A stretch of 64,000 bases of DNA. Source: Scalesia atractyloides. Lineage: Eukaryota > Streptophyta > Magnoliopsida > Asterales > Asteraceae. Shown one piece after another: positions 43,131 to 55,780 of this stretch (positions within the stretch are counted from its first letter, which is position 1; the number at the start of each line of letters is the position of its first letter). A model generated the notes under the pieces. It made no database searches, was not told the DNA's origin, and was given only the letters and a program-made list of their open reading frames with translations. The DNA lies in assembly GCA_947069175.1 (NCBI GenBank), contig CAMTDV010000017.1, positions 46,199,137-46,263,136 on the forward strand, given 5' to 3'. The position numbers and the translations under genes were made by a program.

Positions 43131-43439
43131 ATTTTCATTGGTTTTATCAGTAAGTTATGATTAGTCCTATGTGACTCTAAAACATAACAAACACAACAAC
43201 CAAAGCTTGAGTCTTAATTCTGATAGTATACATGTTTGAATGATGACAGTACCTCTCTCGTTTGTCATGATGGAGAGGTTAGTCCATGTGGATGTGAGAC
43301 ATAGCTCAACTTCTTTAAATGATGAGACTGAGATACGTCGTGAGGTATGATGATATGAATGTTAAATCAATGAGTATAAAACAAAACTGAAATAGTAATT
43401 CGCATTAAGATTCTTGGATAAATTTCCAATTTATAATTG

Positions 43440-44864
43440 AGACACGTGAAAATTGAGATAACATAAAGAAAAACATAAAAACGAAACGGGTAGAGTTGAA
43501 TCTTGAGTTTTGGTGAAGGAGACTTGTTGGGTGGTTCGTTTGGGATGTCATTATCTTCAATAGGATTGGAGTTGATGTTGAAAACTCTTCCTCTTGCTGG
43601 TGGCCTAGTGGTTAGGTTTTCTTGATTTGCTTGGTTAACTGGGTTTGCTTGAGCTTGGGCGTTTATGATGTTAACCAAACGAGGGCATGTGTTTCTATAG
43701 TGAGTAGGGTCGCCAAAATTAAAACAAGCTCGAACATAAGGAAACATGGGGTATTGGGGTTGTTGATATGTTTGGATCATGTTTTGAGTAGGGGGTGAGG
43801 TTTGTTTTTGAGAGGTGTGGCAAACCTTGCTCGAATGACCATAGCGTCCACAATTCGCACATAGTCGACAAGGTAAGGTAGATGGATGGTGATAAAAACA
43901 GATGTTACATTGAGGGTGAGGCCAAAGGTAAGGTTTCTTATTTGGGTAAGTTGAGTTGGGTGCTACTTGGGTGATTGGGATAGCTTGGAGGGGCACGGCT
44001 TGTGAGACTGGTTGATTGCGTTGGGTGACAGCGAAAAGTTGCCCATCTCGTTTTCTCTTAGAAATGGATCGTGAAGGGGATTCGGTTTGGATGGAGTTTG
44101 AGGTTTCAGTTGATGCTTTATCCTTCTTCTTCTCCTCCTTGAAGTCTTTATTACGTCTGCGGTTTTCGGTGAGCTCTGTAGCTAATTCCATTGCTGCTTC
44201 CAAAGTTGCAGGTGTGGTACTTATTATAGAGTCTTGAATTTTTGAAGGAAGACCTCGAATGTAGTGCTCGATCAAACAGTAGAGGGGAGTGAACAAGTTG
44301 GGGACCATTTGATTTAACTCAAGGAATTCTTGTTGTATGTGGTGTGGTCGCCTTCCTTTTGTTTCAAAGAATAGAACTCATCCTCCAATTTCTTGATTTC
44401 GCTTCTTGGGCAAAACCGTCTTGTCATGATTTCCTTCAACTCTTCCCAAGTCAAAGTCATAGCATCTTCAACACCTCGTTTAGCCTTCTCTGTATTCCAC
44501 CATGTGAGTGCTATTCCAAGTAAACGACCGGTAGCGTATCGCACTTTGCGATCATCAGGGCAATCGCAATTTAGAAAAGTGTTTTCCATTTCCTCAAACC
44601 AATGGAGGAGAGCGGTGACACCTTCAGTCCCCTCGTATTTTGGAGGGTCGCAGGATTGAAATGCTTGAAGGTGCATTTAGTGGTATTTGGGGGAGGGTTG
44701 ACGACATTTTGATCTTCTTGATTGACGGGATTAGCGGTAAGGGCTTGTTGAACTTGAACTACAATGTTGGGTATTACGGCAGCCATTTGTTGAGCGATTT
44801 GGGCAGCCATGCGCTCGCGGGCTTTTCCTGCTCTCATCTTCCTACGAGCGGAATTAGAAGACAT
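43440..44864 (-). pseudogene. Gypsy-C gag
   Basis: ATG at 44864-44862 (MSSNSARRKMRAGKARERMA), then an Asn/Pro segment, then after a frameshift near 44650 the gag core (PPKYEGTEGVTALLHWFEEM, LTWWNTEKAKRG, FCPRSEIKKLEDEFYSLKQ). A second frameshift near 44310 leads to YIRGLPSKIQDSI, a Lys/Glu-rich stretch, and two zinc knuckles: CANCGRYGHSSKVC (intact) and CFNFGDPTHYRNTC (second Cys replaced by Phe). The frame then ends without reaching a protease. The product would have been the particle structural protein. Confidence 0.8.
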
Positions 44865-45690
44865 CTACAAGGAATACATATCAAGAGTATGAGTTGGATG
44901 TTTTTGGGATTATGTGTCGTATTTAGGAATGAACATTCATAAAATAAATATAAAATAATAAATCTACTACATCCATAGGATGTCTTGGGCTTTGCTCGTA
45001 ATTGGGCCTTGCATGCCGCCATACTTCAACTTCGTAATCATGTGGGCCCCCATGACTACCGGGTTTTTCATATGGTTCGCATGTGTTAGCCTAGTTACGT
45101 ACACTAAAACCCGGAGAAAATCGAGAAATATGTATGTAACGTATGATATTCGGAATGTATCCAGGTGTGGACGCGGTGACACCTCAAAGTGGGGTTAGTT
45201 CGAACGACGTTTGGTGTGGCATGCTTTGGCCTAATAGGTCCTTCGTACTCTCATCGTTAGTCCCCAGGTAGGCAAACTGGTCCGTTATATTGGATTTATA
45301 CAAATGCCAACCTAGACAGGACGTTCCGACTACCGGTACTTGTACCCTTACAGTTACTACATGCCCGTCGCAGAACTCACTTTGATGAGATTTGAGAAAT
45401 GAAAAATGCGACAAAATCTTGAATAACGGAAGTATGAAGACGATTTGAATATGTGAGCATTGAAATATGTATGATGAATATGTATGTATGTATGTTTAAC
45501 TGTAAGTATAATTCATTATGTATCACAAAATGTAGTATTGGAAGTGTTTGCATGCATTTGTGTATGTAATAAATATGAAAGAAATAAACATCATGAGTTT
45601 GCATATAACCACATAAACAATTAAAATCTAATCAACTATAGTATAGGCTCTAAGGGTCTAATAACCTATCCTATATCCCTATAGTCAAAA

Positions 45691-45702
45691 GCTCTGATAC
45701 CA
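45691..45702 (-). promoter_or_regulatory. Gypsy-C primer-binding site
   Basis: Minus strand TGGTATCAGAGC, three bases from the 5' LTR end, complementary to initiator tRNA-Met. The 800 bp between it and gag hold no gene I recognise. Confidence 0.85.
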
Positions 45703-45705
45703 ATC

Positions 45706-46288
45706 TGTCACACCCCGACCCGCAACGGAAAAGGTGATCGGGGCATGATTGGGTTTTCATCAAAGCTCATGACATTTATTATAATGTTTCATATTTATTA
45801 TTACAATTTAAAGGAGATCATACAATCATAATTACAACATGTTCTATACATCTTTCTAGACTTCATTATTTTCTTCTAAGGCAATTTCCTATGTTTTCCT
45901 TGCTTCATCCTGTTCACCTTTATCATGTGTAAAAATGGTTTTTGGGTCAAAAAAAAGTTGGCGAGTGAACCTTGTTCGAAAACATTTATTATTTATTTCT
46001 TGATGTATTTAATATGGAAAAATTGTGCAATAATCATATGTGAACAAACGTAAATAATCATACAATAACAATAACCATAACAAACAATAACATACAATAA
46101 CAATAACCATAATAAACAATAACATACAATAACAATAACCATAATGAACAATAACATACAATAACAACCACCTTGCATGAATATATAACATGAATGACAA
46201 TGTAAATGTTGGCAACGTCTCGTTCATGCTCATAGGTAATGGGGAACGGCTCACGCTCATAGGTAATGGGGAGTTATTTACGCTCATA
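45706..46288 (-). repeat. Gypsy-C 5' LTR fragment (LTRb)
   Basis: First 583 bp (plus-strand order) of the second LTR, diverged from LTRa (CGCAACGGAAAAGG versus CGTAGCGGAAAGG, three minisatellite units instead of six). It stops at 46288 where DNA matching 35668 onward begins; essentially no homology at the join. Confidence 0.85.
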
Positions 46289-47146
46289 CGAGGACAAATC
46301 TTGTTATTTAAAAGTCCTAATTTTTAGGCATTATTGTAATGTTTTAATTTAATGAAAATTTTGGAGTTATTTAATTATGCATGTCGCTTCATCCGTTGTT
46401 CATACGATCGTCTCGATTTTAATTCGAAATTTATGATCTGCGAAATATTTCAAAAGATCATCTTAATGATTTTATACCCGCCAAGTGATGACGTCACTTA
46501 TATTGGCAAAACGGTAGATTGAATTATATGGTACTCTACCATGGTAGTTAAGGTTGAGATTTCCCTTCTATCCAGAGGTGGTGAACTACGTTCTAAGCCT
46601 CCTAGTCTGCCTGATCTAGACTAGTTTCTTAAACTATTTTAAGATTTTATTCTAAAAAGTTAACATCTTTAAAGTGTTAACACTCCTAGGCAGTGTGACT
46701 TGAGGAACCACACGAGCCGTCAAGATTATGGACTATGTCCAAGTTATTATAAGCCTATATGATCAATTTGATCCTGGCTAAATATCATCCATTTGATGAA
46801 TCTATTAATTAAAACATCCATTAGTGGTGTAATACCTGCAGCCTATTTATTAAACATCCATTAGTGGTGTACTGCCAACAGGTTATATCCTTGCCCATTA
46901 GTGACAACGACAAATGTAGTCTATGACTCCCTGTCTCGAGGTAATAAATTTCATACAAACCTCGAATCCATTTGTTCTATTCTTATTTTGTCCCTTGGGA
47001 CAGGCCGTTTATGCCATATTTATCACCCCCATAAGACTTTACAAATTTACATGGTTTATTATACCATGCCCCACATTATAATACAAGTCATCAAGCGTGT
47101 ATGACTAATAAAAACTTATATTATTATTATAGCTTCAACGGACAAG

Positions 47147-48034
47147 ATGGCATATTCAAATGAAGTTAACAGCCAAAGGAAGGACAATGACGTGAATGAG
47201 AACATTGTTATAACTAAAAGAGATCTTCAAGCACTTATTGCCACAGAAGTTGAGAAGGTAATAAAGAATAACGCTGAAAAGCAATTAGAGTCAAGTGCAT
47301 CGCACTCTAAACACTTGTCCACGCACACTTCGAAGCATACCACCAAGCAATTTTCAAAGCCTCCTTCAGAAGAGAAGGAATATTCGGAGCACTCGTCGAA
47401 TGTGAGGAGAGAGAGGGAGAAATATCAGAAGAAGACTAATTTCTCGAAAGAGGGATGCTCGTATAAATATTTCGCATCATGTAAACCTCGTGACTTCACC
47501 GGTGAAAAAAGGGCAGTTAAAACCGTTAGATGGTTGGATGAGATTGAATCGGTAGTAGAATAAGTGGATGTGCTGAGAAGGATGTGGTAAAGTATGTTGG
47601 GCAATCTTTTAAGGGCGATGCCCTGACTTGGTGGAAATCAATGACACAATCTGCTGGGAAAGTGTATCTGTATAATATCAGTTGGACCAAGTTTGTAGAT
47701 TTGATAAAGGAAACCTACTTCCTACATCACGAGGTGGAAAAGATTGAAAAAGACTTTCTGGGGTTACAAATGAAGAACTTAGACTGTAGGAAGTATTTGT
47801 CTGATTACAACTCCATGTCAAGATTAGTACCTTACCTGATCACCCCTGAAACTAAACGCATTGCGCGTTTTATCGGTGGTCTGGAACCGGAGATCAAGGG
47901 GAATGTCAGGGCTTCAAGGCCAGAAACTTTCAGATCTACAGCAGAGTTGGCTTTGACACTTACTCAGTACCTGAAAAGGCATCAGTCCATCAAGTCTAAA
48001 GCAGAGGGAAAGCGAAAGAGAGAAGATCACCGAA
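47147..48034 (+). pseudogene. Gypsy-D gag, duplicated copy
   Basis: Same protein and same frameshift as 36526-37413, interrupted at the same base by the duplicated Copia-2 LTR. No difference seen at protein level. Confidence 0.8.
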
Positions 48035-48434
48035 TGTTGGTGCATAATGTCTATGTCTTAGTCTTATATCGATTATGTATTATATAGAGCTTAATAGGCT
48101 AGGTTATGAAGTATTTATGAAGTGTCTTAGCCAAGTTCTCCCATGTGTTAACATGTTCAGGCATGTTCGGCCGAACTTGCATATGCAAGTTCGGGCGAAC
48201 TTGCACCTCCATGGCCGAACTTGTAATGCTATAAATACCTAGCTTGAGTGTCTCATTTGTAACTTTGGCATCTCAGAGGCGAAGCTCTGTCAGTCTGTAA
48301 CCAGAACGTTTGATCTATAAAACTGACGTTTAACTGATTAATTCTTGTCTATTGGTAACACGACGTAATATTTCCGCTATTATGGACGTTAGATATCAAA
48401 TTTAGGTTCCTAAGCATCGAGGATCGGTCCTACA
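48035..48434 (+). repeat. Copia-2 5' LTR, duplicated copy
   Basis: Identical in extent to 37414-37813. It is a copy made by the tandem duplication, not the 3' LTR of the element: it is followed again by primer site, leader and gag. Confidence 0.9.
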
Positions 48435-49126
48435 AGTGGTATCAGAGCTAGAACAGCCTGATTTGATAGTATCAAGACAAGAACACTTCTATTTCTACTC
48501 TGTTCTTCTTTTTTCTTAACTTTTGATCACTCAATGAAGAATTCATGGTCAAAATCTTTTGAATTTTGAATATATCATGTAAAATACAACAAAGATAAAC
48601 CCTTGAAAGATTGGAGACCAAATTTAACCGAATTCATGAATTTTGAAAAAACCATGTTTTTGAAAACTCTCAGGAACGAACTTGTTGGCCATGTTCGGCC
48701 GAACTTGCCCTAAAATATCAATTTTTCAAGTGATTTTTTAGTAAGTTCGTCCGAACTTAGGTGATTTTTGAGGAAATTTAAGTCAAGTTCGCTCGAAGAT
48801 ACTGGATTTTCATTAATTTTACATCAAGTTCGACCGAACTTGTGTAAAATCAAGAAAGTTTTAAGTAAGTTCGGCCGAACTTGCTCGTATTTCATCGAAA
48901 TTGTGTTGACAAGTTCGCTCGAAGTTCTGTTTGTTTGTTCAAAAGTGTGTGAGTTCGACCGAAGATAAAAGAAATTTTTCAAAGTAGATCTAACAAGTTC
49001 AACCGAACTTGTTAGAAAATTCAAGAATTCTTCATTTGTTGCTACAAGTTCGACCGAACTTGTAGTAGGACTAATCATTTTCAAAGTTTTTGAAAGTTTT
49101 TCAGCGTATACGTTTCGTTATTCACA

Positions 49127-49982
49127 ATGGAGGATCAACTAAGAGCTTTTATGTCCGGAGCTAGTTCGTCAAATGCCAACGTGATTAATCAAGTCAATCT
49201 TGATAACGAAATGGGAAGGACAGTCTAACCGCCCAAGCTGATGAGCATGGACGAGTACGAAGCATGGAAAGAGAAGTTTACCTATTGGGTTCAAGCCATG
49301 CACTTTGCTTGCTGGGTGTCAATCGAAAGAGGCTACACTGTTCCGGTAGATGAACATCAACAAGTTCTTGAGAAGTACAACTACTCGACAGCTCAGAGAG
49401 ACGAATACATTGCAGAGAAAAAGATGATCAGTCTCATCCAATAGTCTGTCAAAGAAGATATTCTAATCTTGTTACCAGAGTATACTACAGCAAGAGAGCT
49501 TTGGTTGTCGTTACAGAAAAAATACCAAGGCGGTGTTGAAATGAAAAAAACCAAGAATGCTCTCATTCTGAAAGAGTTCGATATCTTCTGCATGCTAAAG
49601 AATGAGACCATTAAGCAAATGATTGAGCATTTCTGTCATCTCAAAGTGCAAATGCGAAGACACGATCTTGAGAAGACGGAACAAGAATACATCGACAAAC
49701 TTGCTGACACACTACCAGAGGGTGAATGGACTACGTATTTGATGGTTCTGAAGAATAGTGATAAGTGGGATTTCTTCAAGTTGTCAACCTTTATCGATAA
49801 ACTCGAAGGCCACGAAATGGAGCTTCTGAAGATAGCGAAGTCAAAGAACGCTAATATTGTTCAAGACATCGGTTTGTACTACAAAACCGGAATGAAAGAT
49901 AACATTTCGAGTCCAAAAATTGGAACTGCTTTTAGTGCAAACATGAATGCTTCTCCATAGAATCAGAACCACTCACAGCCTC
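49127..49982 (+). pseudogene. Copia-2 gag 5' part, duplicated copy
   Basis: Equivalent to 38506-39361 with one visible amino-acid difference (MRRHDLEK versus MRRHGLEK) and the same three stops. It ends in GCCTC at 49978-49982. This copy, not the left one, is the one directly followed, after the solo LTR, by the rest of gag. Confidence 0.85.
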
Positions 49983-52949
49983 TGTCACACCCCGACCCGT
50001 AGCGGAAAGGTGATCGGGGCATGATTGGGTTTTCATCAAAGCTCATGACATTTATTATAATGTTTCATATTTATTATTACAATTTAAAGGAGATCATACA
50101 ATCATAATTACAACAGGTTCTATACATCTTTCTAGACTTCATTATTTTCTTCTAAGGCAATTTCCTATGTTTTCCTTGCTTCATCCTGTTCACCTGTATC
50201 ATGTGTAAAAATGGTTTTTGGGTCAAAAAAAAGTTGGCGAGTGAACCTTGTTCGAAAGCATTTATTATTTATTTCTTGCTGTATTTAATATGGAAAAATT
50301 GTGCAATAATCATATGTGAACAAACGTAAATAATCATACAATAACAATAACCATAACAAACAATAACATACAATAACAATAACCATAATAAACAATAACA
50401 TACAATAACAATAACCATAATAAACAATAACATACAATAACAATAACCATAATGAACAATAACATACAATAACAATAACCATAATAAACAATAACATACA
50501 ATAACAATAACCATAGTGAACAATAACATACAATAACAACCACCTTGCATGAATATATAACATGAATGACAATGTAAATGTTGGCAAGGTCTCGTTCACG
50601 CTCATAGGTAATGGGGAATGGCTCACGCTCATAGGTAATGGGGAGCAGACGGCCTATGATGAAATGTATGTGCGATCAAGGCTCAATCAAACGGAGCCGA
50701 TCGTATGTTGGCAACGCCTGGTTCACGCTCATAATGTAATGGGGAACAGCTCAACGCTCATAATGTAATGGGGAGCGGCGGCCTATGATAATGTATGTAC
50801 TGAAAATGATAAATTTAATCTAAACAATAACCACACAAACAGTTGATACATGTTGAATACACATTTGTTCATGGATATGATAGATGCACAATAGTTTAAA
50901 TGTGATAAATAATAAGACACATGATACACCCCAAAAACGTGATTAAAACGGGGAATTTGTAGAGATTCACTCACATTGGGTGCGTTCGGTGGATGATGTT
51001 GAATGCGCACGAGTTTAGAGGATTGATCGACGAGGAAAAACTAACCTATTTAATAACGAAAAGGTACGGTAAATAAGTGGATTTTATTAACAATTTTAAT
51101 AGGATTTTTGGATATATTTTTGTGAGTTTAAGGCTATTTTCTAACTTTAAAAACGTTATTTTTAAGTATTTTTAATTGATTTTTAAATTAAATAAATAAA
51201 TAAAAATAATAAAAAAATGTTGACTTTTGACCGTTGACCACGACTGTTGACCGTTGACCGTTGACCGGTTCGGTGGTGAATACTATTGCACTGAGTGAGA
51301 CTCGAACCCGTGACCTCCCGTACGCATGCACGCAGCTCTACCAACTGAGCTACGTGTCTAACCTGAAATATTTCTGTTTTTAATTATATTCATACACTAT
51401 TTAAGTTAATCCGAAAATTATTTATTTTAAAAAGGATTTTATTGTATCGACTCGGTGTTCTCCACAGGTCTCGAACCCGGGACCTGTGGTTTAGTTTGGC
51501 ACACAGTCCACCGCTGGACTGTGTGTCTAACTTGGTAAATATTCTGGTTTTTATTATACTTAACAGTTAACTGCGAGTGGATCCGGTTCAGTTTAAAAAG
51601 GAACATTTTTATTACCGAGAATGTGCGTGTGTCAAGGATCGAACTCGGGACGTATGCGTATTGTTTGCACACAGTCCACCGCTGGACTGTGTGTCTAACC
51701 CGTTCATAATACTGATTTTAATTAATCTAATACACTAGGCCGACTTCATCTTCTTCGTTCAAAACACAGACATCGGTTAACCAAACTGTTACTTGTTAAG
51801 TTAAATTAACGAACTTTATAAGCAATTGAAAGGTAATGAACGGAGAGGGTTTGGGGAAAGGATGTACCGAACAGGTGTCTTTCACAGAACTCCGGCAAGG
51901 ATTCGTCGGCTCTGTTTTGTGAACTTCGGCTGTTAGGATCAATTAGCAGTTTTGATTGCTTAGACGTGAAATTGAGTTACTAAACAATGATAAACAAAAG
52001 GTTTAGGTGACTATACCGATTCACAACGAGATTCTGGAAATTCCAGAAGTTTTCCGGCGAAAGTTGAATATTCGGCAACGACGTCTGGGATTGATTCTGG
52101 GTGATGGATTGAAGTTAGCAATAGTCTAACAACGGATTGAAACAGAAAGAGTCGAGGTATTTACCGTTCTGAGGTGAGTCTCGGTTTTCCGGCGACTTGC
52201 AGAGAATTCCGGCGATGTATTTCTTGCGACAGAGATTCTTCAGGGAGTTTAAGGTGAGTGTGGGTGATGTCGGTATGAGCTCTAAAAATCTTATTTTAGA
52301 GTAAACAGGAAGGATGGAATGAATTCGGTTTTCCGGCGAAAATTTCCGGTTAATTTGCAGAGGATTCCGGCGACTGCGGCGAGGTTTTCAGAGCGAAATG
52401 GAAAGTGTAATTTTGATAAACTCGCGAGCTCACTGATGAATAAAGTATAATTCAGGTTTAATTGCATTTCTGGTTTCGAATTCAACATTTTTGGTTATGG
52501 TTTGATGATTTGAATGAGTGACATTAACGTTTTTCAGTTATAACCGGCCTGGATGTAAATGCACCGGTTATGACAAAAGAAAACGTCAATGATTGACGAA
52601 TTCGTCGGGATTTCCGGCGAGAATGATTTGGGCGCGCTGAGTGACAGATTTTGACTTCGAGTTTTATATTAAGTATTAATTGTTTCAGTATTTCACCAAG
52701 TAACACAAGTGGCGGAGTGGTAGGATGTGTGTGAGTTAAGACTTGGGATTTACCCGGCTTCAGCATTTAATTTTTTTCTCACTATTTTTTAATAAATTTT
52801 CAAATATAAATTTTATATTCTAATATACTTATTAATTATGTATCGTTTAAAATTAATTTGAGCATTAAATATGCAACGAAATTTTTAACTGGTTGTTCGG
52901 TTAATAAACGAAGCGGGTTTGGTTAACCCGGTTTTTTACGGATGTTACA
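49983..52949 (-). mobile_element. Solo Gypsy-C LTR (LTRc)
   Basis: 2967 bp, TGTCACACCCCGACCC to GGATGTTACA, flanked by GCCTC at 49978-49982 and 52950-52954. The first 1.2 kb equals LTRa; from about 51198 it differs from LTRa by several percent and small indels, so the right part probably derives from the lost LTRb. It carries the tRNA-like modules, with the B box of the plus-strand one deleted (near 52757). Confidence 0.9.
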
Positions 52950-55276
52950 GCCTCAGTATGACCAAAGTCCACCAAGTTCTTACTCGAGCACTGGTTCAAA
53001 TTCAACGTATCAAAGCCAAGCAAACCAGAATCAACAACAAAGTTCTGATCCGAATGTTTACAAATGCAACATCGCTGTGAACTTGAACAATGTTGTTTCA
53101 AAAGAAGTTGCAAAACAACATCTGTCACTACTTGCTACCATATTAGAGTCTTATGAATGTCTTGTTGCCGGTTAAAATCAAAAATCCCGAGATGACCGCG
53201 GAAGATTATGACCAGGTAGACGAGGAAGAGCTCGAACTAATGGACATCAAATGGTCCTTAGCTTCGATCATCAGGAGAGTGACAAAGTTTGTTGCACTCA
53301 CAGGCCGTGACATAAGAAAATCCAGCAACAAATTGGGTTTTGACAAATCCAAGTCACGTGCTTTAGATGTCGACAGAAGGGACATTTTAAAAGAGAGTGT
53401 AAGAACACCGAGGCAACCGGAAATCAAAGTCCTTTCGGAGGAGGGAATGAATATTACAAGAGAGCACTTCAATATAAACCGTTCCCAAAGAAAACTCAAA
53501 TTGAGATCCAAGAAAAGTCAAACAGTAGTACCATGGAGAAAGCCATGGTTGCATCCACAGAAGATGACGGTTTTGATTGGAATTCTTATATTGGGAAAAA
53601 GACCGGAGTTGCTTTGATGGCGGAGATAGTTGAAGATAATTCTGCAGAGGAAATAGCGGCAGCAGCTGAAGCAGCGGCAGCAGCAGAAGCAACAGCTTTC
53701 GAACAAGCTATTCTGGAACAATACTTGCATCAACAGCAGGAAGAAGAGGAATATAGTCATATGCAGAGACAAGGAATTTTATCTTCTAATTCTTGTGACA
53801 GTTTTGCAGGACATTTTGATGGAAGCTCGAAAGAACAAGTGGTTGAGGAGAAAAAGATTGACGAAGTGATCATTGATGTCACTAAAGAAATGAAAGTCGA
53901 AGACCTCAAGAACAAGGCAGATAAAGCTTTAATGGCGAATCTAACCAAGGTAGGTCCAGAGGTAAAGGTTATCGAGAAAGAAGTTGTCAAAGTACAAGTT
54001 GTAGAGGTTGAGAAACCTTGTACAAAATGTACTAAACCTTGTGTCGAATGTGCCGAAAAATCAAAGATCATCGCTGAAAACAATGTGCATAACGATGTGT
54101 TAAAATATGATTATCGCACAATGAAAGAAGCGTATGACAAAATGAAAAATGATTATGGCAGACTCGACAGAAATAACATCGAACAACATGATAATATAAG
54201 AATGTTGAGTGGAACAGTAATGGATAAACAAAGAGCAATTAACATTTATATCAACACCATTGCTGAAATCAAATACAACTTCAAGATATGACAATTGAAA
54301 CTGAAAGAGTTAGACAATTGTTAAGAAGTTATACCACCAATGCGTATGTTATCGATCACATTCTTCCAACAATTTCAACGGAAGAAAAATCTAAAAAGAA
54401 AGCAGGCAAAGAATAAAGAAATGTTCCTCCACCCCTTTGCGAGAAATACTGTGTTAAATCTGCAGACGGGATGGACAAGGCACTCAATGTTGAATTACTT
54501 TCTGAAAAGAAAACGAGTTGCCAGAGAACATTGATATAGTCTATGCTAAATCTGATGATCATAATAATGTTGTGGTTAACAAAGTAGTTGAAAATGTTCT
54601 AAGTGATTCTGATGAAGGCAGCTTCAAAAGTGCCGACTCGAGTTCAAAGAATTCTGATTCACACTCTAAAAATGACGGTAAGTCGTCAGAGGATGGTCTA
54701 AGTGATGATCCTAATATTGTAATGTACAAAATTAAGGATTCGGATAGACTATACTTTGATGATAGCTTCCTGATTCAGAATGTGAAGAAGAATTGCTAGA
54801 CAAATTCTTTAAACTCATGGAAGTCACATCAGAGGAATTGATAATCAATGAACGAAAATTCTATTCCGAACCTAAAAGAAACAATTACCAAAGAAACGGT
54901 GGTGATCATCCGGAAAACCGGAGAGCGGGGTTGGGTTTAGAAGAAGAAACTGATGAATCTGTAAAGAAACCGTCACCATTTCATGAATATAAAAACAAAA
55001 ACATGAAGTTTGTATATGGGACGAGTACAGTTCATGAGGAGAATTTGATTGGTAAACAGTCAAATGATGAGTTCAAGAAGGAGAAAGAAATTCGAGATAA
55101 AGCCAAGGTTACAAGTGGTGTCAAAACTTCAAGTAGGGTAAAACCACCAATTAAAGGACATCCACTTGATAATCGGACATGTTTCAAGTGCAATGAAATT
55201 GGTCATATGGCAAGACAATGTCTGAAATCAAAACCGGCTTATCTTCAAAGAAAAGAAGATTCAAAATGTTGTTAAA
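52950..55276 (+). pseudogene. Copia-2 gag, 3' part
   Basis: Resumes in frame at 52951 (PQYDQSPPSSYSSTG). A frameshift near 53165 leads to MTAEDYDQVDEEELELMDIKW and VALTGRD; another near 53540 leads to DDGFDWNSYIGKK and an Ala/Glu-rich segment. After about 53900 comes a charged helical region with CTKCTKPCVEC and VMDKQRAINIYIN, then further broken blocks (54518-54799, 54793-55275), ending in a zinc knuckle CFKCNEIGHMARQC (55180-55221, CX2CX4HX4C intact). The length is typical of Sirevirus gags. 55277-55780 is a degraded Lys/Glu/Asp-rich linker. Confidence 0.85.
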
Positions 55277-55780
55277 CCAAAGCAACAAGTGTTTGTAAAA
55301 CTTGTAAAGATTTTGAAACGAAATGAATCAAAACCAGAAGTTAAACCAAATGAAAAGACTTTTGAAAATTCCATCTTCGAAAAATGTGAAACTTCTAGGT
55401 TAATGAAAACAAGTTTTACATCAAAAAGGCTAATATCAAATCTCAAACCTGGATTGCCAAGAAAAGGTCAACAACATCTGGTGTTGTTAAGTCTGAGCTA
55501 GTAAAGAGTGACAACACAAAAGAATCTAAGTCTGAAATCACTAAGTCTGAGTAGGTGAAGACTAATGAGAATTTGAAAGAAATTAAAAACAGAAATCAAG
55601 ATCGATAATGTCAAATCTGTAAAAGATAAGAAAAAAGTGAAATTTTCAAACATTAACATTGTTGAAACAGATGATGAATTTGATTTTGATGATGTTGATG
55701 AGTTTGAATATGATTTTGATGATGGTTATCCAGTAAAACCCAAGACCAAGAAGGCTTGGGTAGAGCTTTTCACCTAATTT

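Larger units (their letters stand above)
42643..43390 (-). repeat. Tandem duplication of about 370 bp in Gypsy-C
   Basis: 42643-43010 and 43027-43390 are direct repeats at a 384-bp offset, diverged by several percent, in the internal region between gag and the 3' LTR. Each carries one copy of the conserved-loop hairpin (42688-42746 and 43072-43130). Confidence 0.85.
39362..46288 (-). mobile_element. Gypsy-C: gag-only Ty3/gypsy element, 5' LTR truncated
   Basis: Minus strand: 3' LTR 39362-42341, internal region 42342-45705 and the start of the 5' LTR 45706-46288, which is cut by the duplication junction. TSD GCCTC at 39357-39361; its partner is now found after the solo LTR (52950-52954). The internal region has a broken gag and no protease, RT or integrase, so it is a non-autonomous derivative. 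The polypurine tract (AAAAGTAGGGGATAC, minus strand) and the ATTTCGGGACGAAATTTC box are at 42342-42380. Confidence 0.85.
46289..51198. repeat. Segmental duplication, right copy
   Basis: Near-perfect copy of 35668-40577. It contains a second Gypsy-D gag fragment (47147-48034), Copia-2 5' LTR (48035-48434), palindrome array (about 48671-49066), Copia-2 gag start (49127-49982) with the same stop codons, and the left part of the solo LTR. Confidence 0.9.

Noticed and set aside
48035..48434. 3' LTR of Copia-2
   Set aside because: It is followed by a primer-binding site, leader and gag start and shares the long 10,621-bp offset, so it is the duplicated 5' LTR.
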